Shown piece after piece: positions 5,370-13,953 of a DNA stretch of 17,544 bases. This DNA comes from an uncultured Porphyromonadaceae bacterium. GTDB taxonomy: Bacteria > Bacteroidota > Bacteroidia > Bacteroidales > Muribaculaceae. The notes beneath the pieces are model-generated. The model was not told where the DNA came from. It ran no database searches and saw only the letters and a program-made list of their open reading frames with translations. The position numbers and the translations under genes are program-made. The first letter of the stretch is position 1, and the number at the start of each line of letters is the position of its first letter. Location: NCBI GenBank assembly GCA_938027385.1, contig CALJBF010000324.1, positions 1-17,544 on the forward strand, written 5' to 3'.

Positions 5370-7892
5370 ATGCAAGACACCGCACAACCCACCATAGACA
5401 TCGCGCCGCACCCCAGGTATGTCGAGGTAATTCTCCCCCTGCCACTGCACGCCACGTTCACCTACCGTCTGCCCGACGGCGAGGGTGACTCAATCGTGCC
5501 CGGATGCCGGGTCATTGTGCCATTCGGCCGCAAGAAATTCTACACCGCCATTGTCACAGGCTTGCCGCTAAAGGCCCCCGAAGGGATTGAGGTCAAGGAT
5601 GTGGCTCTGGTGCTCGATGACCGGCCTGTGCTGCGCCACCCCCAGCTGAAACTGTGGGAGTGGATGGCCGACTATTACCTCTGCGCGGCCGGCGACATGT
5701 TCAAGGCCGCCGTGCCCGCCGGGCTGAAAATCGAGAGCGAGACCTTCGTCGAGGCCAATCCCGACTACAGTCCCGACGACGATGGCCCGCTCACCGACCG
5801 CGAGGCCGAGGTCATACAGCTGCTCGCCCACAAGGGGCACCTCACGGTGGCGCAGATAGCCAAGGCGCTGCCTCAGCGCGGCACCACGGCGCTGGTGAAC
5901 CGCATGATTTCGCGCGGCACGGCCATAGTGTCTGAGAAACTGGTGGAGCGTTACCGCACGCGCCGCGAAACCTGCGTGCGTGTCAGCGGAGGCCGCTCCG
6001 GGGTTGCGGCGGCATTCGCCGCGGCCAAGGGGGCGCCCAAACAGGAGCGCCTTCTGCTGGCGCTTGTAGAGATGAGCGGCATCCAACGCGGCGAGCCGGC
6101 TGATGTCACACGTGCCGCCCTGCTCGAGCGCGCCGGAGTCTCGCCTGCCATTCTTACGGCTCTGGTGAAAAAGGGAGTAGTAGAAACATGGCGCCGCGAG
6201 GTGAACCGTTTCCGCCACGACGGGCGCCCCACCGGCCCGCTGCCACAGCTCAGCCCCGCCCAGACCCGCGCCCGCGACGAAATTCTGACGTCCTGGAAAG
6301 AGCATGCGGTGACGCTGCTGCACGGCGTCACAGCCTCTGGCAAGACCGAGGTCTACATGCACCTTATCGACCGTGCCCTCTCGCGTGGCGACCAGGCTCT
6401 CTACCTTGTGCCCGAAATCGCCCTGACCACGCAGCTCACGCGGCGGCTGCAGGGGGTGTTCGGCGACCGCGTGGTGGTATGCCACTCCAAGTTCTCAGAC
6501 AGCGAGCGCGTAGACATCTGGCGGCGCCTGCTCACCACCTCAGAACCGCTTGTAGTGATCGGGGCGCGTTCGGCGGTGTTCCTACCCTTCGCCCGGCTCG
6601 GGGTGGTCATCGTCGACGAAGAGCATGACCCCAGTTACAAGCAGTTCGACCCGGCTCCGCGCTACAACGCCCGCGACACCGCCATCGTGCTGGCACAGAT
6701 GCACGGGGCGCGCACCCTGTTAGGCTCGGCAACCCCGGCCGTGGAGACCTCGTGGAAAGCGCGCTCAGGCAAGTTCGGACTCGTGAAACTGACCGAGCGC
6801 TACGGGCAGGGGACGGATTCCCCCACTCCCTCCTCTCTCCCCCCGGTAGAAATTGTAGACATGAAAGGGATACGCCGGACTCCGGGCGAAGACAGTCCCG
6901 GCGCCCTCTCGGCCGAGGCGGTTGCCGCCGTGCGCCATACTCTCGGCGCCGGCGGTCAGGCCATACTGTTCCAGAACCGCCGGGGTTACGCCCCGGTGGC
7001 GCGCTGCCGCCAGTGCGCCTGGGTGCCTCGTTGTCGCCAGTGCGACGTAGCCCTGACCTGGCACCAGGCTGCCCGCGAACTCAGATGCCATTACTGTGGG
7101 GCAGCATACCCCCTGCCGCAGGTGTGCCCCCAGTGCGGCGAACCCGCCATAGAGGTGCTGGGCTACGGCACCGAGCGTGTCGAGGAGGAGACCGGCCGCC
7201 TCTTTCCCGACGCCCGCGTGGCACGCATGGACCTCGACACCACCCGCGCCAAAGAGTCATACGACCGCATCATCGACAGTTTCTCGCGCCGCCAGGCCGA
7301 CATCCTCGTTGGCACGCAGATGGTCACCAAGGGGCTTGACTTCGCCGGGGTGGAGACGGTGGTGGTGGTCTCGGCCGACGGACTGATAAACCAGCCCGAC
7401 TTCCGGGCCTCGGAACGCGCATTCTGCATGCTCACACAGGTGGCCGGGCGTGCCGGGCGCCGTGCCGGGCAGGCTGCCCGCGTGCTGGTGCAGACGTGGC
7501 AACCTGCCCACCCCCTGCTGGGGTTCGTGCGCGCCCGTGATTACGAGGGGTTCTACCGGGCCGAGATCGCCCAGCGCGAGCGGTTCTGCTACCCGCCGTT
7601 TGCCCGCATCGTGACCGTGCGTCTGCGTCACCGCGAGGCCGCCCCTCTGCGCGCGGCGGCCGCCACCTATGCCGAGGCGCTGCGCGCGCTGCTTGGGCGC
7701 CGCGTCTACGGTCCCGAGGAGCCCCCCGTAGGACGTGTGCAGGGGCAATACATCCGTCAGGTGATGCTGAAGGTCGAGCCTACAGCCCCGATGACACAGG
7801 TAAAGGCCATACTGCGTCAGCTCTGGCAGCAACTCGGTGGCACTCCGGCTTTCAAGGGGGTGACCCTGCAGTATGATGTGGACCCGCAGTGA
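5370..7892 (+). CDS. priA: Primosomal replication-restart helicase PriA
   Basis: Recognises stalled or recombined replication forks, unwinds the lagging-strand arm 3' to 5' and starts reloading of the replicative helicase; cytoplasmic. The protein has 840 residues from the ATG at 5370, longer than the E. coli protein (732). Visible parts: N-terminal 3'-DNA-end-binding domain (about 15-110), a winged-helix region (about 140-280), Walker A GVTASGKT (319-326), DEEHD (416-420), GSATP (452-456), eight zinc-binding cysteines (546, 549, 555, 558, 573, 576, 586, 589), VGTQMVTKGLDF (647-658) and QVAGRAGR (690-697). The start at 5370 is chosen because a -7 box lies between it and the earlier ATG at 5301, and because MQDTAQP leads directly into the PriA N-terminal domain. 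It converges on the exporter operon with only 32 bases between them and no evident terminator hairpin. Confidence 0.97.
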   Translation: MQDTAQPTIDIAPHPRYVEVILPLPLHATFTYRLPDGEGDSIVPGCRVIVPFGRKKFYTAIVTGLPLKAPEGIEVKDVALVLDDRPVLRHPQLKLWEWMADYYLCAAGDMFKAAVPAGLKIESETFVEANPDYSPDDDGPLTDREAEVIQLLAHKGHLTVAQIAKALPQRGTTALVNRMISRGTAIVSEKLVERYRTRRETCVRVSGGRSGVAAAFAAAKGAPKQERLLLALVEMSGIQRGEPADVTRAALLERAGVSPAILTALVKKGVVETWRREVNRFRHDGRPTGPLPQLSPAQTRARDEILTSWKEHAVTLLHGVTASGKTEVYMHLIDRALSRGDQALYLVPEIALTTQLTRRLQGVFGDRVVVCHSKFSDSERVDIWRRLLTTSEPLVVIGARSAVFLPFARLGVVIVDEEHDPSYKQFDPAPRYNARDTAIVLAQMHGARTLLGSATPAVETSWKARSGKFGLVKLTERYGQGTDSPTPSSLPPVEIVDMKGIRRTPGEDSPGALSAEAVAAVRHTLGAGGQAILFQNRRGYAPVARCRQCAWVPRCRQCDVALTWHQAARELRCHYCGAAYPLPQVCPQCGEPAIEVLGYGTERVEEETGRLFPDARVARMDLDTTRAKESYDRIIDSFSRRQADILVGTQMVTKGLDFAGVETVVVVSADGLINQPDFRASERAFCMLTQVAGRAGRRAGQAARVLVQTWQPAHPLLGFVRARDYEGFYRAEIAQRERFCYPPFARIVTVRLRHREAAPLRAAAATYAEALRALLGRRVYGPEEPPVGRVQGQYIRQVMLKVEPTAPMTQVKAILRQLWQQLGGTPAFKGVTLQYDVDPQ

Positions 7893-7924
7893 CCCGTCGG
7901 CCGTGGCCTGATGCCTCGGCTATA

Positions 7925-9031
7925 CTACCTGCGACGACGGTAGGTAAGAGCGGCGGCAAGGCACGTCACACAGGCCGCCGCGGCAAGGCAGAGATACTGC
8001 CCCCACAGATCGACCACGCTGGCCCCGCGCAGATACACCCCGCGCATTATCTCATTGAAATATCGCGGAGGCACAACGTAGGTGAGCGCCTGCGCCCACG
8101 CAGGCATCGCCCCTATCGGCGTGAACAGCCCTCCCATCAGCTGGAATACCACAATACAGGCAAACATCACCATTATGGCCTGGAGCATGGTGTGCGACCG
8201 ATTGGCCACGGCCACCCCCAGGCCCGACATGAACAGGCTGAAAAGCACCGCCGCCAGGTAGATGGCACCCGCACTGCCCAGAGGCCACAGGCCGTAGACG
8301 ATTCCCCCGACGGCCATCCCCACGGTAATCACCCCAAGCCCCGTGACCCAGAAGGGCACGAGTTTCGACAGCACGAACACGCCGCGCCCCACCGGAGCCA
8401 CGTTCATCGCCTCCATTGTGCCGGTCTCTTTCTCCTGCACCAGATTCAGCGCCGGCAGGAACCCGCAGATCAGTATCAGCAGTATCACCAGCAGGGCCGG
8501 TATCATGAAGTTACGGAAATCAAGCGTGGGGTTATAGCGGTCGGTAACCGTCACCGACGCCGACGGCATGCGGGCACCGCTTTCCGCGCGCCACTGTCTG
8601 AGGGTATGCCCCACCGAACCGGCCACATAACGCGCCCCCAGTGCCCCGCGTGTGGCATCCACACCGTTGGCCTCGACATAAAGCGGGCCGGGATTGCGTG
8701 ACCATTCCGGAGGGATGGTCACCACCACGTCGGCACTCCCCTCCTCGACCTGAGCCATCGCTTCGGAATGGGTACCACAGAGCGCGGTAACCGTCAGTTC
8801 GGCGGTTGCGTCCATATCGGCCACAAGGCGCCGCGAAAGCTGTGTGCGGTCATTGTCGACCACAGCCACACTGACATTCCGCACATCCATTGTCGCCACC
8901 AGCGGCAGCACGAGCATCACCATCAGAGGCATCACCAGTATCATTTTCGGAATTATGGGGTTGCGCCGCATCAGCGTCACCTCCTTGCGCAGCAGGGCGC
9001 CAAGTATCCGCATGTTCTCAGAGCACTTCAT
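7925..9031 (-). CDS. ABC-2 type permease, second subunit of exporter (YhhJ/YbhR-like)
   Basis: Inner-membrane subunit of the ABC exporter; 368 residues. It shows the ABC2 layout: a short cytoplasmic N-terminus (RKEVTLMRRNP), a first helix at about 27-46, a large periplasmic domain (about 50-165, beginning VSVAVVDNDRTQLSRRL), then a cluster of five helices to the C-terminus. The conserved cytoplasmic stretch QEKETGTMEAMNVAPV follows the second helix, as in YhhJ/YbhS/YbhR proteins. It starts one base after the stop of the preceding permease (TGA-C-ATG), implying translational coupling. An internal Met7 (MRILGALLRKE) is an alternative start. It is the last gene of the operon. The substrate is unknown. 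Confidence 0.93.
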   Translation of the reverse strand: MKCSENMRILGALLRKEVTLMRRNPIIPKMILVMPLMVMLVLPLVATMDVRNVSVAVVDNDRTQLSRRLVADMDATAELTVTALCGTHSEAMAQVEEGSADVVVTIPPEWSRNPGPLYVEANGVDATRGALGARYVAGSVGHTLRQWRAESGARMPSASVTVTDRYNPTLDFRNFMIPALLVILLILICGFLPALNLVQEKETGTMEAMNVAPVGRGVFVLSKLVPFWVTGLGVITVGMAVGGIVYGLWPLGSAGAIYLAAVLFSLFMSGLGVAVANRSHTMLQAIMVMFACIVVFQLMGGLFTPIGAMPAWAQALTYVVPPRYFNEIMRGVYLRGASVVDLWGQYLCLAAAACVTCLAAALTYRRRR

Positions 9032-9032
9032 G

Positions 9033-10094
9033 TCACCGTTTCGTTGAATTGAACTTCATTACCGCCACGCCAAGTATGACGACAGTCATACCCCCGAGTA
9101 CCGCCACTTCCCGCCACACATGCATGAATCCGAGCTGCTGTATCATCATACGTCGCATCGCCGCCACATACCACCTGGCAGGGATGGCGGCCGAGAGCCA
9201 CTGCAACACCCGCGGCATATTGTCGACAGGGAATATCATGCCCGAGAGCATGATCACCGGGAGCATGAACAGCACCGCCGACACCACAAGTGCCGAGACC
9301 TGGTTGTCGACCATCGTAGATACCAGAAGACCGATCGACAGCGACAGCACGACATACAGCAGTGTAACGCCAGTCACACTTGCTATTGTCGATGAGGCGG
9401 GCAGTCCCAGCACTGTGTAGGCCATGACGAGCATCACCGCAAGAATCACGCACGACAGCGCGAAATACGGCACAAGCTTGCCGAATATGACCATGCCCGG
9501 CCGCACCGGCGAGACAAGCAGCAGATCCATGGTGCCGTTCTCTTTCTCGCTGACAATCGACACCGACGTCATGATAGCGCAGACCAGTATAAAGATCATG
9601 CCCATAATGCCGGGCACGAAATTGTATGCGCTTTTCAGCTGCGGATTATAGAGAGTCTCGGTGAGTACGGCCGACGCACTGTCGCCTGTCACAATACCGG
9701 TCAGATAGGCCGATGACGTCTGTCCGACAACCGGATTCGAGGCATCTACGACTATGTGCGGAACCGTCACTCCGGCGTCGGTACGCAGATACAGCGCCGC
9801 ATCGGTTTCTCCGCGTCTGAGCATGCCGTCGACATCGCTGTCAGACACGATTCCCAGAAAAGTGAAATAACTGTCGGCGTGCAGTCTTTCAAGAATCTCG
9901 CGCGTCTGCGGCGTATGGCGTTCGACAACCGCCACTACCCTTACGTCGTTCACTTCTGTCGATATGGCAAAACCGAACAGCAACAACAGCATCACAGGCA
10001 TCACCAGAGTGATGACCATTGTACGTCTGTCGCGCACTATATGCACGGCCTCTTTCTTTATGAGTGATATGAATATGCCCATTGCATCAGTCAT
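9033..10094 (-). CDS. ABC-2 type permease, first subunit of exporter (YbhS-like)
   Basis: Inner-membrane subunit of the same exporter; 353 residues from the ATG at 10094, which overlaps the end of the upstream ATPase gene by 8 bases. Met5 (ATG at 10082), four bases after the ATPase stop, is equally possible, since MGIFISLIKKEAVHI is the typical family beginning. The ATG at 10151 would overlap the ATPase by 65 bases and add a non-homologous stretch. The layout matches its partner: first helix about 27-45, periplasmic domain about 48-165, five C-terminal helices, and the conserved SEKENGTMDLLLVSPVRPG segment. Together with the second permease it should form a heterodimeric channel that is powered by the two ATPases and discharges to the HlyD-TolC conduit. 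Confidence 0.93.
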   Translation of the reverse strand: MTDAMGIFISLIKKEAVHIVRDRRTMVITLVMPVMLLLLFGFAISTEVNDVRVVAVVERHTPQTREILERLHADSYFTFLGIVSDSDVDGMLRRGETDAALYLRTDAGVTVPHIVVDASNPVVGQTSSAYLTGIVTGDSASAVLTETLYNPQLKSAYNFVPGIMGMIFILVCAIMTSVSIVSEKENGTMDLLLVSPVRPGMVIFGKLVPYFALSCVILAVMLVMAYTVLGLPASSTIASVTGVTLLYVVLSLSIGLLVSTMVDNQVSALVVSAVLFMLPVIMLSGMIFPVDNMPRVLQWLSAAIPARWYVAAMRRMMIQQLGFMHVWREVAVLGGMTVVILGVAVMKFNSTKR

Positions 10095-10842
10095 TTCTTG
10101 TGGCGGAGGCCGCCACGGTTCTGAATACACCGTCCATCGTATCCGCCGCATATTTCTCTTTCAGAGCCCGGGGCGAGCCAAGCGCGGCAATGCGGCCGTC
10201 AACCATTATTGACACACGGTTACAATACTCCGCCTCGTCAAGATAATGGGTGGTGACGAATACTGTCATTCCTTCAGCCGACACACGGTATATCAGTTCC
10301 CAGAACTTGCGCCGCGTCACCGGATCTACGCCGCCAGTCGGTTCATCAAGGAACACAATTGCAGGACGGTGCACGGTGGCCGACGCAAACGCAAGTTTCT
10401 GTTTCCAGCCAACAGGAATGTCACGCACAAGAGTGTCGCGCATCTGATTCATGTCAAGCAGCGTGAATATACGGTCACTCTCACGCTTGATCTCCGCGTC
10501 AGTCATTCCGTATATGACAGCGAACAGTCTAAGATTCTCCATCACGGTCAGATTCCCGTATAACGAGAATTTCTGGCTCATGTATCCGATATGCCGCTTG
10601 ATTTCCTCGGGTCGTGTGTTGATGTCATATCCGGCCACTGTGCCTGTGCCTGACGTGGGCCGGCTGAGGCCGCACAGAATACGCATGGCTGTGGTCTTGC
10701 CGGCACCGTTAGCGCCGAGAAAACCGAAAATCTCACCTTTCCGCACGTCAAACGATATGTGGTCCACTGCCGTGAACGACCCGAAACATTTTGTCAGCCC
10801 GTCTACCGATATGGCCGGCTGTGTGTCAGCGTCTGAAATCAT
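10087..10842 (-). CDS. ABC transporter ATPase, second NBD (YbhF C-terminal half-like)
   Basis: Nucleotide-binding subunit of 251 residues. Walker A is GANGAGKT (43-50), Walker B FLDEP with Asp166-Glu167, and the H-loop His is His199 (VTTHYLDEAE). The ABC signature, normally LSGGQ, is replaced by IPVGW (142-146) followed by KQKLAFA. This deviation is also typical of the second ATPase domain of fused YbhF/RbbA-type proteins, where LPLGW or similar is found. Here the two domains are separate genes. The gene starts 8 bases after the stop of the first ATPase. Its likely partner is that ATPase, whose canonical signature complements its own Walker A and H-loop. Confidence 0.94.
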   Translation of the reverse strand: MISDADTQPAISVDGLTKCFGSFTAVDHISFDVRKGEIFGFLGANGAGKTTAMRILCGLSRPTSGTGTVAGYDINTRPEEIKRHIGYMSQKFSLYGNLTVMENLRLFAVIYGMTDAEIKRESDRIFTLLDMNQMRDTLVRDIPVGWKQKLAFASATVHRPAIVFLDEPTGGVDPVTRRKFWELIYRVSAEGMTVFVTTHYLDEAEYCNRVSIMVDGRIAALGSPRALKEKYAADTMDGVFRTVAASATRND

Positions 10843-10850
10843 AAATCAGG

Positions 10851-11756
10851 TCAGTGTGTCAGTTTTATGAATAAATCCTCGATGGTTCCGCGGGCCGGAT
10901 ATATTCTGGCATCGGCTATACCCTGTTCCGCCAGGCGGCGCTCCGTTGCGGCGGCATCGAACCCGTGGGCACCCACGACATGCAATGTCGCGCCGAAGGT
11001 ATAGCAGTCGGCCACATCGGGCATGCCGGCTAAAGCCGAAAGCAGCGCAAACATATCCGGTGCCTCGGCATTGTAGAGGTTCACAGTATGTTCTCTGACA
11101 AGAGCGGCGGGGTCGCCTGAGGCGAGTATACGCCCTTTGTCGGCGATGGCGACACGGGCGCACCGTGAGGCCTCGTCCATGTACGATGTCGACACCATGA
11201 TGGTTATGCCCTGGGCGCGCAGACCGCCCAGCATGTCCCAGAACTCGTTACGCGAGACGGCATCGACACCGGTCGTCGGTTCGTCGAGCAGCAGTATTTC
11301 AGGCCGGTGTATAAGCGCACAGCTCAATGCCAGTTTCTGTTTCATGCCGCCCGAGAGGCGCCCGGCCAGACGGTCGGGAAACCGTTCGAGCTGACTGAAC
11401 ACCGGGGCTATCAGGTCGTAGTTGTCACGCACATTCACCCCGAACAGCGACGCGAAAAACCGCAGGTTCTCCATCACCGTCATGTCCTGATAAAGCGAGA
11501 ACCGTTCCGGCATATATCCGATGCGACGGCGCAGTTCCCGGCAGTCGCGCATGGTATCAAGCCCGAGCACCGAGACCCTCCCTGCATCGGGGCTGAGCAG
11601 AGTGGCAAGTATGCGGTAGAGAGTGCTTTTACCGGCGCCGTCAGGGCCGATCAGCCCGAACATCTCACCGCGGTCCACGGCAAGCGATATGTCGTCGAGC
11701 GCGACAACGGAGCCGTATCTCTTCGACAGACCGCTGATTTCAATCGCCGCAGTCAT
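10851..11756 (-). CDS. ABC transporter ATPase, first NBD (YbhF N-terminal half-like)
   Basis: Nucleotide-binding subunit of 301 residues. Walker A is GPDGAGKS (37-44), signature LSGGM (134-138), Walker B LLLDEP with Asp158-Glu159. At the H-loop position the histidine is replaced by serine (VSTSYMDEA, Ser191). The NBD ends near residue 220 and is followed by a regulatory tail of about 80 residues. The start codon overlaps the stop of the membrane-fusion gene as ATGA (11753-11756), so the two are translationally coupled. In E. coli YbhF the two NBDs are fused, and this gene corresponds to the first half. Confidence 0.94.
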   Translation of the reverse strand: MTAAIEISGLSKRYGSVVALDDISLAVDRGEMFGLIGPDGAGKSTLYRILATLLSPDAGRVSVLGLDTMRDCRELRRRIGYMPERFSLYQDMTVMENLRFFASLFGVNVRDNYDLIAPVFSQLERFPDRLAGRLSGGMKQKLALSCALIHRPEILLLDEPTTGVDAVSRNEFWDMLGGLRAQGITIMVSTSYMDEASRCARVAIADKGRILASGDPAALVREHTVNLYNAEAPDMFALLSALAGMPDVADCYTFGATLHVVGAHGFDAAATERRLAEQGIADARIYPARGTIEDLFIKLTH

Positions 11757-12643
11757 AGCCTGACCTCGCCATACTGCCCCAGTTTGAGGCGACCGTCGTT
11801 CTTCACCGCGATTTTCGCGGCATAGACCAGATTGGCCCGCGAGTCGCGGGTCTGTATCGATTTCGGAGTGAACTCGCTCTCCTCAGCGATCCATGTTATC
11901 GTGCCGGGATATTCGAACTGCCTGTCACCGCCGAAATCAGCGATTACGGAAACCTTCTGACCGAGCTTTATGTCGGCAAGCTGTGAGGCCGTGAAATATG
12001 CCCGCAGGTAAACGGCACCCATGTCGGCCGCCTTGTAGAGCGGTTTGCCGGGTGTGGCGAACTCCCCGGCCTCGGCGTATTTCACAAGTACGGTACCTGA
12101 CAGCGGCGACCTGACCACACTCTTCTCAATCTGACTCGCAATCTGCTGGCTCTGATACTGCAGCGCCTCAGCGTTGTCAGAAATTGAGCTGCGGCTTTTA
12201 CCGAGTGTGGAGAGCTGTGCGTCAAGCTGTCCCTGCAAAGTATTCAGCATCGCACGGGCATCGTCGTACTGCTTGCGCGTGGTGGCACCGTCGGCAAGCA
12301 GACGTTCCTGGCGCTCGCATTCGTGCTGCTGATGGGCAATCTGAGCACGCAACGACGCAACCTGTGCGGCAATGTCGGGCGACGATGATTCGGCCGACTG
12401 TTGCTGACTGCGGATCTGTTTCTGCTGAAGCACCAGTATGGTCGTGTCAATGACTGCAACAGGCTGACCTGCCGACACGCTGTCGCCCTCGGAAATGTCA
12501 AAATCAAGAATTTTGCCTGTGGTTTCGGAGGCGACCGTAACCGTGGTGGCCTCGAATATACCTGTGGCGTCGTAATCGGGCGCATTGCCGCAGGCTGTAA
12601 GGGCAAGTGCCGCTAACGGGAAAAGAAGATTGGTGTATTTCAT
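11753..12643 (-). CDS. HlyD-family membrane-fusion lipoprotein (YbhG-like)
   Basis: Periplasmic adaptor joining the inner-membrane ABC permeases to the outer-membrane TolC-like channel; 296 residues. The N-terminus is a lipoprotein signal with lipobox LTAC, lipidated Cys18. Next come a first half barrel-sandwich (about 30-68, with EGDSVSAGQPVAVID), a long Gln/Ala-rich coiled-coil hairpin (about 70-172), the second half sandwich (VVRSPLSGTVLVKYAEAGE, about 176-194) and beta-barrel and membrane-proximal parts ending LKLGQYGEVRL. The EFTPKSIQTRDSRANLVYAAKI stretch is typical of YbhG/YhiI adaptors paired with ABC-2 exporters. Start and stop both overlap neighbours by 4 bases (ATGA), so it sits centrally in a coupled operon. 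Confidence 0.95.
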   Translation of the reverse strand: MKYTNLLFPLAALALTACGNAPDYDATGIFEATTVTVASETTGKILDFDISEGDSVSAGQPVAVIDTTILVLQQKQIRSQQQSAESSSPDIAAQVASLRAQIAHQQHECERQERLLADGATTRKQYDDARAMLNTLQGQLDAQLSTLGKSRSSISDNAEALQYQSQQIASQIEKSVVRSPLSGTVLVKYAEAGEFATPGKPLYKAADMGAVYLRAYFTASQLADIKLGQKVSVIADFGGDRQFEYPGTITWIAEESEFTPKSIQTRDSRANLVYAAKIAVKNDGRLKLGQYGEVRL

Positions 12644-13944
12644 CGGTTGAGAGTATTTTTCAGTTGGAAGATTGCCTGGAGCAGTTCTATTTCATGGTAC
12701 GATGCCGTGAGCCGGGCCTGATTCTCGTCGGTAATCTTGGCAAGGAGTGCCGTGGCGTCGATGACACCGTTCGCCAGCTGCGACTCTGCGGCACGGCGCA
12801 CGCTCGTCCTCAGTTCGACAATGCGGTTATCGTCGGCCATGACCGCGCGCAGTCCCTCTATGGCATCGACCTGCGATGTCGCCTGCAGCCGGTTGTTGAA
12901 CAGGAACACCTCACGGTCTGCGTCGGTGCTTTCGGCAGCCAGAGCCAGACGCCGGCGCGAATTATCGCTGGTATAGAATGTGTCGATGCTCCACGACACC
13001 TTTACCCCCGCCAGAATATTGAACGAGAGATTGCGGTTGATCATGCTATCGAAATAATTGAATCCGGGATAACCGTAATATGCCTGGGCGAAGAGTCCGA
13101 TTTTAGGCATGACGGAACTGTTCACCGCGGCGACGCGGGCGTCTGAGACAAGATTCCGGGCTCTGAAAAGCTCAAGTTCCGGTCTGCGTGACTCCAGATC
13201 GGCCGGCATCTCGGCGTGCGGCCTGACAAGCTCCTCGCTGTCAAGATTCTCACCGACATAAAGTGACAGCATGTCACGATACCCTTTTGCCGCATTGCGC
13301 GCCGAGGTCACCTGCTGCAACAACGACAGTTCCTGTGCCCCAAGCATGTCAACGTCGCTCTGCATGGCCACGCCACCTTTGAGCATCGACTCCATAAGCG
13401 TTCGGCTGGCGCGCAGCAACGTCACGGTATTCTCCGTCCGGGCAATCTGTTCGTCAAACAGAAGTATGCCGAAGAAAAGGTTCATGACCCGCTCGCGCAC
13501 GGCATACATCTCGACGTCAAGCGCCGCTTGCGATTCGTGGGTGCGGCCCCGCTCTACGGCTCGTTGTGTGCGCGAGGCTCCGCCATCCCATACGGTCTGG
13601 GTGACATCTACTCCGGCTTTGTACTGCACAAGACCGATGCCGCGCGACTCCTGCCCCATCTGGGCAAGTACGTTCTGCAAAGCATCCGGGAGTCCGGGAA
13701 CTTTGTTCTGCGCCGTTGCCTGGGCATAGACCCCTACCCGGGGGAGCCAGCTCTTGTTGATGTCGGAAAGCTCAATGCTGGCCGTATGCTCAACAAGCCC
13801 GTATTTCGCCACAAGCGGATAATTCTCGCGGGCCTTGTCGAGACATTCCTCAAGTGTGATGGCGGCGTTGCCGTGTACCGGCATCAACATCGCCGCGAGC
13901 AACATCGCCGCGGCAGCTGTCCGTTTCAGGAAAAAGTATCTCAT
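12640..13944 (-). CDS. TolC-family outer-membrane efflux protein
   Basis: Outer-membrane channel and periplasmic tunnel of the tripartite exporter; 434 residues, usual family length. A Sec signal peptide covers about residues 1-27 (Lys-Arg, Ala/Leu-rich core, ending HGNAA). The mature protein starts with ITLEECLDKARENYP, the standard opening of the OEP repeat, and the two OEP repeats are rich in long helices with beta-strand segments (for example the VGVYAQATAQ and IGLFAQAYYGYPG regions). The start lies 9 bases after the TetR stop, and its stop overlaps the adaptor start (ATGA). Having the outer-membrane factor in the operon suggests a dedicated rather than shared TolC. Confidence 0.94.
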   Translation of the reverse strand: MRYFFLKRTAAAAMLLAAMLMPVHGNAAITLEECLDKARENYPLVAKYGLVEHTASIELSDINKSWLPRVGVYAQATAQNKVPGLPDALQNVLAQMGQESRGIGLVQYKAGVDVTQTVWDGGASRTQRAVERGRTHESQAALDVEMYAVRERVMNLFFGILLFDEQIARTENTVTLLRASRTLMESMLKGGVAMQSDVDMLGAQELSLLQQVTSARNAAKGYRDMLSLYVGENLDSEELVRPHAEMPADLESRRPELELFRARNLVSDARVAAVNSSVMPKIGLFAQAYYGYPGFNYFDSMINRNLSFNILAGVKVSWSIDTFYTSDNSRRRLALAAESTDADREVFLFNNRLQATSQVDAIEGLRAVMADDNRIVELRTSVRRAAESQLANGVIDATALLAKITDENQARLTASYHEIELLQAIFQLKNTLNR

Positions 13945-13953
13945 GGAGTTTAT

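Noticed and set aside
5568..6485. Minus-strand open frame of 305 codons
   Set aside because: It is entirely antisense to priA, has a His/Arg/Gly-rich composition and no recognisable domain.
7893..7924. Terminator between convergent priA and the exporter operon
   Set aside because: Only a 4-bp complementarity (GCCG with CGGC) is visible in the 32 bases; no T run.
10095..10151. Longer first permease from the ATG at 10151
   Set aside because: It would overlap the ATPase by 65 bases; the usual short operon overlaps are met by the ATG at 10094 or 10082.
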